A stretch of DNA of 50,316 nucleotides, from NCBI GenBank assembly GCA_022360815.1, contig JAKSCC010000090.1, positions 1 through 50,316 on the forward strand, in the 5' to 3' direction. The notes beneath the pieces were generated by a model. The model was not told where the DNA came from, searched no databases, and saw only the letters and a program-made list of their open reading frames with translations. A program made the translations under genes and the position numbers. The stretch is from Desulfobacterales bacterium (GTDB lineage Bacteria; Desulfobacterota; Desulfobacteria; Desulfobacterales; Desulfolunaceae). Within the stretch, counting starts at the first letter, position 1. The number at the start of each line of letters is the position of its first letter. Positions 20,127-28,913 of this stretch are shown piece by piece.

Positions 20127-21101
20127 TTAAGGCACCTCCACCCTCTCAAAAAGACGCTCAATGATGGTATCGGTTGTGATATCTTCCGCTTCGGCTTCGT
20201 AGCTGGGAATGATGCGATGCCGAAGCACATCCGGTGCGATCTGCTTCACGTCCTGAGGGGTAACATACGTGCGTCCCTGAAGAAAAGCCCAAGCCCGAGC
20301 AGCCAAACTCAAGAAAATAGTGGCTCGAGGTGAGGCACCGAATCGAATCCAGACAGCCAGGTCTTCGTCCAAACCTTTGGGATCTCGAGTGGCACACACC
20401 AGATCCACCAGGTAATCTTTGAGCTTTTCATCCATATAGATGCCATGAATCAGATCAAACATCTCAGAGAGTTCAGAAGGTGTAATAACAGGGCTCACAG
20501 GCTCTGGTGGCTCGAAGCCCACACGTTTCATGATCTCTTTTTCTTCGGCCTTGCTGGGGTAGTCCACCAGAAGTTTGAACATGAAACGGTCCACCTGGGC
20601 TTCTGGAAGGGGGTAGGTTCCCTCCTGCTCAATGGGATTCTGAGTTGCCAAAACCAGAAAAGGGTCCGGAAGGGCAAAGGTCTCATCACCGATGGTCACC
20701 TGACGTTCCTGCATCGCTTCCAAAAGGGCGGACTGCACCTTGGAAGGAGCACGGTTGATCTCATCGGCCAAAATGATGTTGTAAAAAAGAGGTCCCTTTC
20801 GAATGACAAAGTCAGCCGATTGAAGGCGGTAAATTTCGGTTCCCACCAAATCGGCAGGCAGAAGATCTGGGGTAAACTGAATGCGTTTAAAAGCGGCGTC
20901 TACGGCATCGGCCACTGCTTTTACCGCACTGGTTTTGGCAAGTCCGGGAACCCCTTCAATAAGGATATGACCTCGTGTAAAAAGCCCCATGAGAAGGCCA
21001 TCCACCAGTCGACTCTGGCCCACAAGCACCTTGGCAATCTCCTGACGGACGGCATTGATTCGGCCGTGGGCCGCCTCCACTTTCCCTTTCAACTCTTCCA
21101 T
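20127..21101 (-). CDS. moxR: MoxR-family AAA+ ATPase
   Basis: 324 aa AAA+ ATPase that heads the Bat operon. Walker A is GVPGLAKTS (50-58), Walker B is IILADEINR with D113-E114, followed by sensor 1 (LATQNPIEQEGTYPLPEAQVDRF) and the C-terminal lid domain. MoxR proteins are chaperone-like ATPases that mature or insert metal into VWA-domain partners, consistent with the two VWA genes downstream. The ribosome-binding site is GGAGAG, 5 nt from ATG 21101. No convincing promoter was found in the 350 bp upstream. Confidence 0.95.
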   Translation of the reverse strand: MEELKGKVEAAHGRINAVRQEIAKVLVGQSRLVDGLLMGLFTRGHILIEGVPGLAKTSAVKAVADAVDAAFKRIQFTPDLLPADLVGTEIYRLQSADFVIRKGPLFYNIILADEINRAPSKVQSALLEAMQERQVTIGDETFALPDPFLVLATQNPIEQEGTYPLPEAQVDRFMFKLLVDYPSKAEEKEIMKRVGFEPPEPVSPVITPSELSEMFDLIHGIYMDEKLKDYLVDLVCATRDPKGLDEDLAVWIRFGASPRATIFLSLAARAWAFLQGRTYVTPQDVKQIAPDVLRHRIIPSYEAEAEDITTDTIIERLFERVEVP

Positions 21102-21333
21102 TGATCTCTCCGATATCGTCGCAATACGTTTTATTTTCTAACCATTGAGCCCAACTTACGGCGGGTCGTACGTTAAAGAGCGAGCAAAACACATGCACGC
21201 TGGCCGAAAAATATACCATGTTCAGCCACGGATTCAAGAGGAGCATAAAACCCCGTGCCTGCATCCAAGACATTGTTTGATATCTCTTCAAAAAAAGTCC
21301 ATTTGCACCATTTGATTCCACCAGCATAAACAC
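21102..21333. other. Intergenic region upstream of moxR
   Basis: No gene is supported. An 88-codon minus-strand open frame from 21439 to 21173 starts with TTG, lacks a ribosome-binding site and runs through the terminator at 21334-21374. A short direct repeat CAGGCACGGG occurs twice on the minus strand (about 21250 and 21393). The moxR promoter must lie here but is not evident. Confidence 0.4.
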
Positions 21334-21374
21334 AAAAAAGCCGCAATTCATCTTCATTACGAAGAAGCTGCGGC
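21334..21374 (-). terminator. Terminator after the cytochrome P460-like gene
   Basis: On the minus strand GCCGCA...TGCGGC (21374-21369 with 21345-21340), with an inner CTTC/GAAG pairing, is followed by six T. It lies about 80 nt past the stop at 21455. Confidence 0.75.
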
Positions 21375-21454
21375 CACTGTACACGAAAGACCCGTGCCTG
21401 AACAAATGACGTTTTTGAAAGGTTTGATACCTGATTCAAATAAGCAAAACCAAA

Positions 21455-21949
21455 CTACTCGTCATCATCTCCAAAAGCATGAACCATGATGTAATCATTC
21501 TCTGCATGTCCCGCATGGCAGTCAATACATCCCTGGGGTCTGCCATACGTCTCTACCATGCCATCGGGCATGTACTTCACCCAAAACCAATCTCCGGCCT
21601 CGGGGTTGTAGTCTTTCACTTTGTACATCACGGTCACGGCGTTAAGGTTCCGTGCTCCCGCATCGGCATAATTCATCTTCACCACGATGGTGCCATATTG
21701 AACCGGGGCTTCAGGTGAGTAAATACCTCTTTTATTGACAAATACTTTGTGGTATTTTCCGTGAGGCGCGGCACCGGGCTGAATGCCGGTATGATCCCCC
21801 CACTGCCCCCATTTTTCATAAGGGGCATCTTTGGTGATAAAACGCCACAACTTGTCTGGATTGGGTTTTGGCATCATCCTGGCATGGACCAGTGTAAACC
21901 CGAAAAGAACACCAAAGACCACAAAAATCGCACGCCATCGTCTCTTCAT
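21455..21949 (-). CDS. Secreted cytochrome P460-like monohaem protein
   Basis: 164 aa. Signal peptide about 1-24, then a beta-rich domain ending in a single c-type haem motif C141-I-D-C144-H145 near the C-terminus. The layout (PDKLWRFITKDAPYEKWGQW, KVFVNKRGIYSPEAPVQYGTIVVKMNY, PQGCIDCH) matches the cytochrome P460 / cytochrome c'-beta family, periplasmic. Members oxidise hydroxylamine or bind NO, or act in redox sensing; the role here is unknown. ATG 21949 is chosen over the adjacent GTG 21952 because AAGGAG (21962-21957) then has a 7-nt spacer. It is transcribed alone, between the Bat operon and an efflux operon. The Lys cross-link typical of true P460 cannot be confirmed by eye. Confidence 0.8.
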   Translation of the reverse strand: MKRRWRAIFVVFGVLFGFTLVHARMMPKPNPDKLWRFITKDAPYEKWGQWGDHTGIQPGAAPHGKYHKVFVNKRGIYSPEAPVQYGTIVVKMNYADAGARNLNAVTVMYKVKDYNPEAGDWFWVKYMPDGMVETYGRPQGCIDCHAGHAENDYIMVHAFGDDDE

Positions 21950-21978
21950 CACTGTTCTCCTTGATGCGTTATTTTTTT

Positions 21979-21995
21979 ATGGCGACGCAAAAAAA
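21979..21995. repeat. Dispersed intergenic repeat, divergent copy
   Basis: ATGGCGACGCAAAAAAA, differing at two positions from the copies at 13081 and 48560. It lies just upstream of the P460 gene start. Confidence 0.35.
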
Positions 21996-22095
21996 TGAGG
22001 TTATCTCATGGAAACCTTCACCACATGAAACCCGACTCTTTTTTAAATCTAAAGGGAAAAACGCCAAAGGAAGAAGAGGGTTACAGGTGAGAGCA

Positions 22096-22130
22096 GCAAA
22101 TCAAATGCATTTGCTTTGCTAAGATATAAT
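22096..22130. promoter_or_regulatory. 24-bp near-perfect palindrome followed by TATAAT
   Basis: GCAAA-T-CAAATG / CATTTG-C-TTTGC spans 22096-22119 with one mismatched pair, and a consensus TATAAT lies 5 bp downstream (22125-22130). The palindrome covers the place where a -35 box would be, so this looks like an activator or repressor site on a promoter pointing to the TetR gene 333 bp away. No clear -35 was seen. Confidence 0.4.
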
Positions 22131-22318
22131 ACCATCCTTCACCTGAAAAATCAGCCTTCTTGATCCTGATTAAAGAAAACCTGGATTCAAAAAAAGCAAC
22201 ATCTGTAAAGACAGAAAGCACCACAGGTGACCATATACCCTCCCGACCATGCCCTCAAAAAAAGACCGCAGGCAAAAAGGCGGAGTGTAGAAAAGATAAA
22301 AAAAATGTTGCGCCCAAT

Positions 22319-22369
22319 TCAAACAATGTTTAAAACTACAATCCAAACAGCATTTCAAACATCGTTTGA
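22319..22369. promoter_or_regulatory. Paired operator-like dyads upstream of the TetR gene
   Basis: Two copies of the same dyad, TCAAAC-AAT-GTTTAA (22319-22333) and TCAAAC-ATC-GTTTGA (22355-22369), stand 36 bp centre to centre. Between them CCAAACAGCATTT (22343-22355) resembles a degenerate third copy. The region ends 93 bp before the TetR start, a typical position for autoregulation of a TetR-controlled efflux operon. Confidence 0.6.
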
Positions 22370-22462
22370 TTCCTCTGCACCAGCGCCCAACGACGCTAAT
22401 TTCAAATATCTTCCTGTTGCAGAGAGAACACCATCTGCACACGTTCTCACCCAGGAGGGAAG

Positions 22463-23086
22463 ATGGACACCAAAACAAAGATACTGGACGCGGCCGAGCG
22501 CCTCATTGTAGAGTTGGGGGCAGAAAAAGCCTCCATGCGAAAAATTACGGAAGAGGCCGGAGTCAATGTTGCAGCCATCAATTACCACTTCGGTTCAAAA
22601 GACAATCTGGTCTCTGCCATTGTTACAAGATTTATTACTCCCCTTGAGCAAAATCAGAGGGAGCGATTGGAAGAGGTCATGGCCAGCGGCAGTCCCCCCA
22701 AGCTGGAAGCCATTTTGCGCAGTCAGCTGGAGCCACTTTATGAGTTCACCCAGGCCAACCCAGACTGGATGAATGTCTTTCACCAGCTGGCAGCGGCCTA
22801 CGACAACGAGGGCATCTTTAAGCAGAATCTCAAAAATCTTGTGCGGGAAAAACTGGCTTACCTGGCCGAATGCCTTGCCGTGGCCCTTCCCCACCTTCCC
22901 AAGATGGTGCTGTGTCGTCGGGTGGCTTTTTTTCGTATCTCCTCGTTCGGTATCATGCAGGGCGAGTGCATCATGGATGAAACCATTGATATTCTCGGCA
23001 TTGACACCGACCCGGCAAAGATGATGGACGAACTGATTCTCTACATCTCTGCCGGACTCCGTGCCGAAGCGCCAGCCGCCAGTTAA
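22463..23086 (+). CDS. TetR-family transcriptional regulator of the adjacent efflux operon
   Basis: 207 aa. The N-terminal helix-turn-helix is clear (TKTKILDAAERLIVELGAEKASMRKITEEAGVNVAAINYHFGSKDNLV, about 4-50), followed by an all-helical ligand-binding domain. It resembles the CerR/AcrR group, whose C-terminal domain begins around residue 80. AGGAGG at 22453-22458 precedes ATG 22463. It is the first gene of a four-gene run with adaptor, pump and outer-membrane channel, so it most likely represses that operon and itself, releasing upon binding a pump substrate. The ligand is not predictable from sequence. Confidence 0.92.
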   Translation: MDTKTKILDAAERLIVELGAEKASMRKITEEAGVNVAAINYHFGSKDNLVSAIVTRFITPLEQNQRERLEEVMASGSPPKLEAILRSQLEPLYEFTQANPDWMNVFHQLAAAYDNEGIFKQNLKNLVREKLAYLAECLAVALPHLPKMVLCRRVAFFRISSFGIMQGECIMDETIDILGIDTDPAKMMDELILYISAGLRAEAPAAS

Positions 23087-23194
23087 CCCGGCCGCTTTGG
23101 AGCTCATTTTTTAAGACAAACCGTGGCCTCTTGCTTCTTTCATTATAAAGGGCCACTCCCATAGACCCAAATCTTCATGTAAGGATCCATAGCT

Positions 23195-24268
23195 ATGAAA
23201 CCTCTCAGATGGATTACTCTCATCACTCTGATCGCAGTGTCTTTTTATCCGTTTTTCGCCTTTGCTGAAGCACCTCCCAAACCCCCGGCACTGGTTGTCA
23301 CCACCACCGTGCAGCAGAAAGCCGTAGCCAAAACCCTGGACGTGGTGGGCACCCTCCAGTTTGAACGCTTTACCCACCTCTCCCCTGAGGTGAGCGGAAA
23401 GGTGAGAAAAGTGCTTATCAAAGAGGGAGACCGCGTTAAAAAAGGGGACCCTCTCTTCCGTCTCAACCTCGATTTCGTTGAAAATGAGATCAATACGGTT
23501 CAAAAGCAGATCGCTCAAATTGATGTCCGCCTTACTCAAGCCAAAAAAGACCTCACACGATACGAGGCCCTTTTTGCCCAAGAGGCGGCCAGTGAGCAAG
23601 AGTTTGATAACATGCGACTCTCCATGAACGACCTTGAGTGCCAAAAGGCCACCCTTGAAGAGAAGCTTCAACTGGCCACACTTAAAAAGAGAAAAAGCAC
23701 CATCAGGGCCCCATTTAACGGCGTGATTCTTGAAAAAATTGCCGATAAAGGCTCCTGGGTGGCTCCCGGTAGTCAGCTCTGCCTTCTGGGGGGAACAGAT
23801 GATCTCTATGTCAAAGTTCCCATGGCCGAAAATCTTCTTGGTTTTTCAACTTCGGGAAAGAGCGTTAGCGTCTCCATTCGAGCCTTGGGCAAAACCCTGC
23901 AGGGTACCATCGCCGGGTTCATTCCGGTAGCGGATGCCGCCACCAAAACCATCTTTGTCAAGGTCAAGCTACCCGCCCTTGAAACCACGGTTCTTAACAT
24001 GAGCGCCACCGTAGCCATGCCAGCAGGAAAAGCCAGCACCATGACCATGATTCCCAGAACGGCCATCGTCACACACCAAGGCCAAAACCTGGCTTACACA
24101 ATCAAAGAGGGCAAGGCAGCCCCCTTGCCCGTCACCATCGTATCCTATGTAGACAAGGCCGCAGCCATTGCACCGGGCCCCCTCAAGCCTGGAATGCTCG
24201 TCGTTATCGATGGAAACGACCGCCTGAAACCCGGAGATTCCGTGCAGATCATCCCCGGAAAAAAGTAG
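23195..24268 (+). CDS. RND efflux periplasmic adaptor (membrane fusion protein)
   Basis: 357 aa HlyD/AcrA-type adaptor. Signal peptide about 1-24 (ending FAFAEA), first half of the lipoyl domain (HLSPEVSGKVRKVLIKEGDRVKKGDPLF), a short coiled-coil hairpin (about 100-158), second half of the lipoyl domain (STIRAPFNGVILEKIADKGSWVAPG), then beta-barrel and membrane-proximal domains. No lipobox, so it is probably periplasmic or peptide-anchored. It lies 108 bp after the TetR gene and 73 bp before the pump. The adaptor joins the inner-membrane pump to the TolC-like channel encoded downstream. Confidence 0.92.
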   Translation: MKPLRWITLITLIAVSFYPFFAFAEAPPKPPALVVTTTVQQKAVAKTLDVVGTLQFERFTHLSPEVSGKVRKVLIKEGDRVKKGDPLFRLNLDFVENEINTVQKQIAQIDVRLTQAKKDLTRYEALFAQEAASEQEFDNMRLSMNDLECQKATLEEKLQLATLKKRKSTIRAPFNGVILEKIADKGSWVAPGSQLCLLGGTDDLYVKVPMAENLLGFSTSGKSVSVSIRALGKTLQGTIAGFIPVADAATKTIFVKVKLPALETTVLNMSATVAMPAGKASTMTMIPRTAIVTHQGQNLAYTIKEGKAAPLPVTIVSYVDKAAAIAPGPLKPGMLVVIDGNDRLKPGDSVQIIPGKK

Positions 24269-24341
24269 CACCCGGTAACAGCCCGTCAGGGGTGTCTTCC
24301 CCTGATAAACCATTCACTCACGGAACAGGACACCGCGTTTC

Positions 24342-27300
24342 ATGAATATGATAAAATTTGCCATACAGCGTCCCGTTACCATCGCCGTGATGGTCATCCT
24401 CATCGTGCTGTTCGGCATCATTGGACTTAAAAAACTTCCCGTTCAACTGGCACCGGATACTCAGCTGCCCCAGATTGAGGTCCTCACCTTCTGGCCCGGA
24501 GCCAGCCCAACAGAGATAGAAAGCGAAGTGGTGGAGAAGCAAGAGGAGGAACTCAAAAGTCTTCAGGGCCTTATGAAGATGGAGAGCTCCAGCTACAATG
24601 ACGTTGCCAAGATCACTTTGACCTTCACCCTTGAGACCAACATTGATACGGCGGTCATGCGCGTCTCCAACAAGCTTGACGAGGTCTCTGGGTACCCTGA
24701 CAACGTCGAGCGCCCGGTCATCTCTAGCTCTGGAGCCACCGCCAACCCCATCATCTGGATGCAGCTGCACAGCTTGGAGGGGAGCAACACAAACATCGTT
24801 CAGCAACGCACCTTCTTTGAAAACGAGGTGAAACAATACCTGGAACGGGTTGAAGGCGTGGGCTCGCTTTTGGTATTCGGAGGCACCAAAGAGCAGCTGG
24901 AGATCGTTCTCAACCCCGAAAAGATGGCCCAAAAAGGGGTCACCATCAGCGATGTCATCAACCGCGTAAAAGCGGCCAACAAAGACACTTCAGCCGGTAT
25001 CCTTGGCATCGACCGCAAAAACTACCGCATCCGAACCATCTCTAAGTTCCAGAGCGCCGAAGACCCTATGGACGTGGTGATTATGGATGATGGCATCACT
25101 CGGATTCTGCTTCGAGATATTGCCACCAGCCGTATCGGTTATGAAACCCCCATTGTCTCGGTCATGGAAAACGGCGAAGAAGGGATCGTCATCGGGGTAA
25201 AACGCCAACAGGGGGGAAACGTCATTGAAATCGTCTCCCGCGTCAAAGAAGTGGTGGAGCGCCTCAACAAAGAGATTCTCGCACCCAAGGGGCTCTATAT
25301 CAACTGGTCCTATGACGAAGCCCCTTACATCCTAAAATCCATCGACAACATGAAAAAAAACGTAATGATCGGAGCGACTCTGGCCATTGCGATTCTTCTT
25401 CTCTTCTTGCGAAGCGCACGCTCCACAGCCACCATCAGCCTGGCTATTCCCATATCAGCCATTGGCACTTTTATCGCACTTTGGCTGGCTCATCGTAACC
25501 TCAACGTGGTCTCACTGGCTGGTATCTCATTTGCTGTGGGCATGCTGGTGGACAACTCCATTGTTGTCCTTGAAAACATTGATCGCCACCTCTCTTTAGG
25601 CAAAAAAACCTTTGATGCGGTCTTAGAAGGAGCCACCGAAGTCTACGGAGCGGTCATTGCCTCAACCCTCACCACTGTGGCGGTTTTTCTTCCTGTAATC
25701 TTTATCAAACAGGAGGCTGGTCAGCTCTTTCGGGATATCGCCATTGCCATCACCGCATCCATCGTTTTAAGCCTTCTTGTCTCTGTATCGGTAATCCCTT
25801 CTTTCATGCACATCCTCTACCGAAAAAAGCCCCCCAAACAAAAAGTGGGTGGTGCCATTGAAAAAATCGGTAAAACCTGTGTTTGCACCATCATGGGGAT
25901 CTCCAACTTTTTTCAGAAAAATGCTTTGACCCGCATTGGGTGCGTGACAATCTTCACCACCATCGCCCTTGTTGCAACCTGGGTTCTCATGCCCAAGGCC
26001 GAGTACCTGCCCACAGGAAACCAGAACTTCATCATGAACATTCTGGTGCCTCCCCCAGGATACTCCGCAAAAAAACGAAAAGAGGTGGGAGACTACATCT
26101 TCCAGCAGACGCAAAAATACCATAACGCCACCGAAGAGGGACTTCCAGAGATTGAAAACATCTTCTACATCTCTGCCGATATGTTCAGCGCTTTTGGTGT
26201 AACGGCCAAGGAGAAACATGAGACCCGCATCAAAGAGCTGATGCCCCTCATGAACCGGATTATCTACTCCATGCCCGCCATGTTCGGTATCAGCATTCAA
26301 CCCGGTATCTTCCAAAGCGATATCGGCAAGGGCCGAACCATCGACATCAACATCTCGGGAGATGACCTCAACTCCATGGTGCAGGCGGGTTACATCCTTT
26401 GGGGAGCCACCCAAAAGCTCATGCCCAAAGCGCAGATACGCCCCGTTCCTTCTCTGGAGATCTCCTACGCCGAAGGACGAATCATTCCCGACAAGAAAAA
26501 ACTGGCCGCCAGCGGACTTACCGAGTCTCAGCTTGGACTCTATGTGGACGTTCTTATGGATGGGCGTAAAATCGGAGAATTTACCCCTGAAGGCCGTGAC
26601 CGCATCGACCTGGTGGTGCGCGGTCGTCAGGAGGAATTCACCACCCCTGAATCGATCCTTGCAGCCCCCATGGTCAACAATCGCAAGACCTTGGTACGCG
26701 TGGGTGACGTTGCTCACTTGGACTATCAGCAAGGGATGGTACAGATCGACCGATTGGAGAAACGACGCAACATCTCGCTTCAGGTGACCCCGCCCGTCAG
26801 TGTCCCTCTGCAGGAGGCCATCGAAGAGCTTCGAGACGCAATCGACGGCCTTAAAGAGCAAGGCATGCTAAAAGGGGTTGACGTTGGTATCGGAGGAAAC
26901 GCCAACAAACTCATTGAAACCTTCAACGCCCTAAAGTGGAACCTGCTGCTGGCCATTGTCATCACCTACCTTCTTATGGCCTCGCTTTTTGAAAATTTTC
27001 TCTACCCCTTTATCATTCTCTTCTCTGTGCCCCTGGCCGCCGCAGGAGGATTCATAGGGTTGAGCCTGGTCAATCAGTTGGTGGCACCCCAACCCCTGGA
27101 CGTGCTGACCATGCTGGGATTTATTATTCTGGTGGGAACCGTTGTCAACAATGCCATCCTCATTGTTCATCAGGCTCTCAATAACGTTCGGTATGAAAAC
27201 ATGAAGGGAATGGAAGCCATCAGCGATTCGGTGAGAACACGAATCCGGCCCATCTTCATGAGTGCATGCACCAGTACGTTTGCACTCATGCCCCTTGTGA

Positions 27301-27479
27301 TTGCCACCGACTCGGGCTCGGAACTCTATCGAGGCATCGGCAGTGTGCTTCTGGGCGGCATGGCCCTCTCCACGGTCTTCACTCTGTTTGTGATTCCCGC
27401 ACTTCTCGCCTTTTTCATCGGTTTTGAAGAGAAAAAAGAGCGACGTGTTGCCGACTCTGAAAGCGAAGCCTTAGTATAG
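24342..27479 (+). CDS. RND multidrug efflux pump (HAE1/AcrB type)
   Basis: 1045 aa inner-membrane proton antiporter. It starts MIKFAIQRPVTIAVMV with the first membrane helix, has the long periplasmic loops between TM1-TM2 and TM7-TM8, and the TM4 motif AVGMLVDNSIVVLENI, where the second Asp of AcrB (DD) is Asn, common outside the AcrB clade. The second-half repeat MLGFIILVGTVVNNAILIVH and the C-terminal LFVIPALLAFFIG are typical. Full length, no break. The spacing to neighbours (73 and 67 bp) and shared strand indicate one operon with adaptor and channel. Substrates (drugs, bile-like compounds, solvents or metabolites) cannot be told from sequence. Confidence 0.95.
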   Translation: MNMIKFAIQRPVTIAVMVILIVLFGIIGLKKLPVQLAPDTQLPQIEVLTFWPGASPTEIESEVVEKQEEELKSLQGLMKMESSSYNDVAKITLTFTLETNIDTAVMRVSNKLDEVSGYPDNVERPVISSSGATANPIIWMQLHSLEGSNTNIVQQRTFFENEVKQYLERVEGVGSLLVFGGTKEQLEIVLNPEKMAQKGVTISDVINRVKAANKDTSAGILGIDRKNYRIRTISKFQSAEDPMDVVIMDDGITRILLRDIATSRIGYETPIVSVMENGEEGIVIGVKRQQGGNVIEIVSRVKEVVERLNKEILAPKGLYINWSYDEAPYILKSIDNMKKNVMIGATLAIAILLLFLRSARSTATISLAIPISAIGTFIALWLAHRNLNVVSLAGISFAVGMLVDNSIVVLENIDRHLSLGKKTFDAVLEGATEVYGAVIASTLTTVAVFLPVIFIKQEAGQLFRDIAIAITASIVLSLLVSVSVIPSFMHILYRKKPPKQKVGGAIEKIGKTCVCTIMGISNFFQKNALTRIGCVTIFTTIALVATWVLMPKAEYLPTGNQNFIMNILVPPPGYSAKKRKEVGDYIFQQTQKYHNATEEGLPEIENIFYISADMFSAFGVTAKEKHETRIKELMPLMNRIIYSMPAMFGISIQPGIFQSDIGKGRTIDINISGDDLNSMVQAGYILWGATQKLMPKAQIRPVPSLEISYAEGRIIPDKKKLAASGLTESQLGLYVDVLMDGRKIGEFTPEGRDRIDLVVRGRQEEFTTPESILAAPMVNNRKTLVRVGDVAHLDYQQGMVQIDRLEKRRNISLQVTPPVSVPLQEAIEELRDAIDGLKEQGMLKGVDVGIGGNANKLIETFNALKWNLLLAIVITYLLMASLFENFLYPFIILFSVPLAAAGGFIGLSLVNQLVAPQPLDVLTMLGFIILVGTVVNNAILIVHQALNNVRYENMKGMEAISDSVRTRIRPIFMSACTSTFALMPLVIATDSGSELYRGIGSVLLGGMALSTVFTLFVIPALLAFFIGFEEKKERRVADSESEALV

Positions 27480-27546
27480 AACTTCAGCAGGGCTCAAGGG
27501 GAAACCCGTGAAGCCCTGCAACTCATTTGAAACGAGGGATTCACCC

Positions 27547-28824
27547 ATGAAAAAACTCTCCGCCATTCTGGCGCTACTCTTGATCACCACGGCCCCAGCA
27601 GGGGCCCTTACTTTAAAAGAGCTCCAGCTCGAGGCCCTCTCCAACCGCGATACCGTTCAGGCCGCAAAAGCCGAAACCGATATTCAAAAGCAAATAGAGA
27701 GACAGGCCAAAAGCGCCTTTCTACCCAGAGTGGATGCCACATACAAAGGCAGTCGCCTCAACAAAAACACCCTGACAAAACGCCTCAAAAAAAGCGATGG
27801 ATTTCAGGCAGCTGCCTCCATCAATCTTTTCACAGGGTTTAAAGACAGCTACACCTTAAAAGCGGCCCAAAAGCAGACCCAAGCCAGTCGGTACAACCTC
27901 TCAAACACCCTTCAGGAGGTAAGCCACTCTGTTGCGCTGGCCTACCTTGGGGTATACAAAAGCCTGAAAAACCTCACCGTGGCGGAAAGTGCGGCCCATC
28001 TCTACCGCGACCGCTATCGCCAGATGAAGCTCAAATACGATGTGGGGGTCCTTAAAAAGAGAGACCTTCTCAAGGTCAAAGTCGAGATGGACAACGCCCT
28101 TCAGGAAGAGCGCACCAGCCGTGCCACCGTCACATCGGCCTTAAACTCCCTCGCCTTTGCCGTGAACCGACCCTTCTCTGAGGCAGAAATCAAGACACTT
28201 GATTTCTCTCTTTTTGAAAAGGTACCGTCTCCCATGGAGGAGAGCCAGGGCAAAGAGCTTCTCTTAAACAACAACAGCTCTCTGCTTGCCATTCGAGAAA
28301 ACCTGGCCGCCTCTGGATTTCAAAAAAAAGCGGCGCGAGCCGCTTACTTGCCTCGTGTGGACCTGTCTGCTGCGTATGAAAGCTACACCTTAGACGGGTA
28401 TACGTTCGATGATCCTCAAACAAACGGCGATAACCTGGCCCTTACCGCCACCGTCTCCATCAACCTTTTTGATGGTTTGAACAAGCAAGCCAAAATCAGC
28501 CAGGCCGCTCTCGAAGAAACCGCCCTTCGGCACCAGCTTCGCGAAACGGAAAAACACCTTGTCACAACCTTCACCAACACAATTCTGGATCGCAACGTGG
28601 CCGAAGAGAACCTAAGTGTGGCCCTTTCAGGCCTTGAGGCCGCCGAAGAGAACCTGCGTGTCACCGACCTTGCCTTTGCCCAAGGAATGGCCACCTCCAC
28701 AGAGGTTCTGGATGCCATTTTTAATCTCTCTCGTGCTCGGTTCAACCACATCACTGCCCTTACCGATCTTTTTGCCAAACACTTTGACCTCTTAATGCTC
28801 ACTCAAGGATACAACCAAGGGTAA
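27547..28824 (+). CDS. TolC-family outer-membrane efflux channel
   Basis: 425 aa outer-membrane factor. Signal peptide about 1-20 (ending PAGALT), then the internally duplicated TolC helical/strand repeats: DTVQAAKAETDIQKQIERQAKSAFLPRVD in the first half and REN(L)AASGFQKKAARAAYLPRVDLSAAYES in the second. ATG 27547 gives a proper signal peptide and is preferred to an in-frame GTG at 27508. It completes the tripartite pump. A bidirectional terminator follows 18 nt downstream. Confidence 0.92.
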   Translation: MKKLSAILALLLITTAPAGALTLKELQLEALSNRDTVQAAKAETDIQKQIERQAKSAFLPRVDATYKGSRLNKNTLTKRLKKSDGFQAAASINLFTGFKDSYTLKAAQKQTQASRYNLSNTLQEVSHSVALAYLGVYKSLKNLTVAESAAHLYRDRYRQMKLKYDVGVLKKRDLLKVKVEMDNALQEERTSRATVTSALNSLAFAVNRPFSEAEIKTLDFSLFEKVPSPMEESQGKELLLNNNSSLLAIRENLAASGFQKKAARAAYLPRVDLSAAYESYTLDGYTFDDPQTNGDNLALTATVSINLFDGLNKQAKISQAALEETALRHQLRETEKHLVTTFTNTILDRNVAEENLSVALSGLEAAEENLRVTDLAFAQGMATSTEVLDAIFNLSRARFNHITALTDLFAKHFDLLMLTQGYNQG

Positions 28825-28842
28825 TCCGTCCTCAGTAAAAAC

Positions 28843-28879
28843 AAAACGCCCCGAAGCTCTTTTTGCTTCGAGGCGTTTT
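28843..28879. terminator. Bidirectional terminator between the efflux operon and mntP
   Basis: AAAACGCC-c-CGAAGC (28843-28857) pairs with GCTTCG-a-GGCGTTTT (28865-28879) around a 7-nt loop. A/T runs on both sides serve both converging genes. Confidence 0.9.
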
Positions 28880-28913
28880 GCACACGCAAACCGGTCTCTC
28901 TTCCGTCCCTATC

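Noticed and set aside
21173-21439. 88-codon minus-strand frame between moxR and the P460 gene
   Set aside because: TTG start without a ribosome-binding site, and it includes the P460 terminator.
25767-26861. 364-codon open frame antisense to the RND pump
   Set aside because: Shadow of a well-supported gene; composition is typical of antisense frames.
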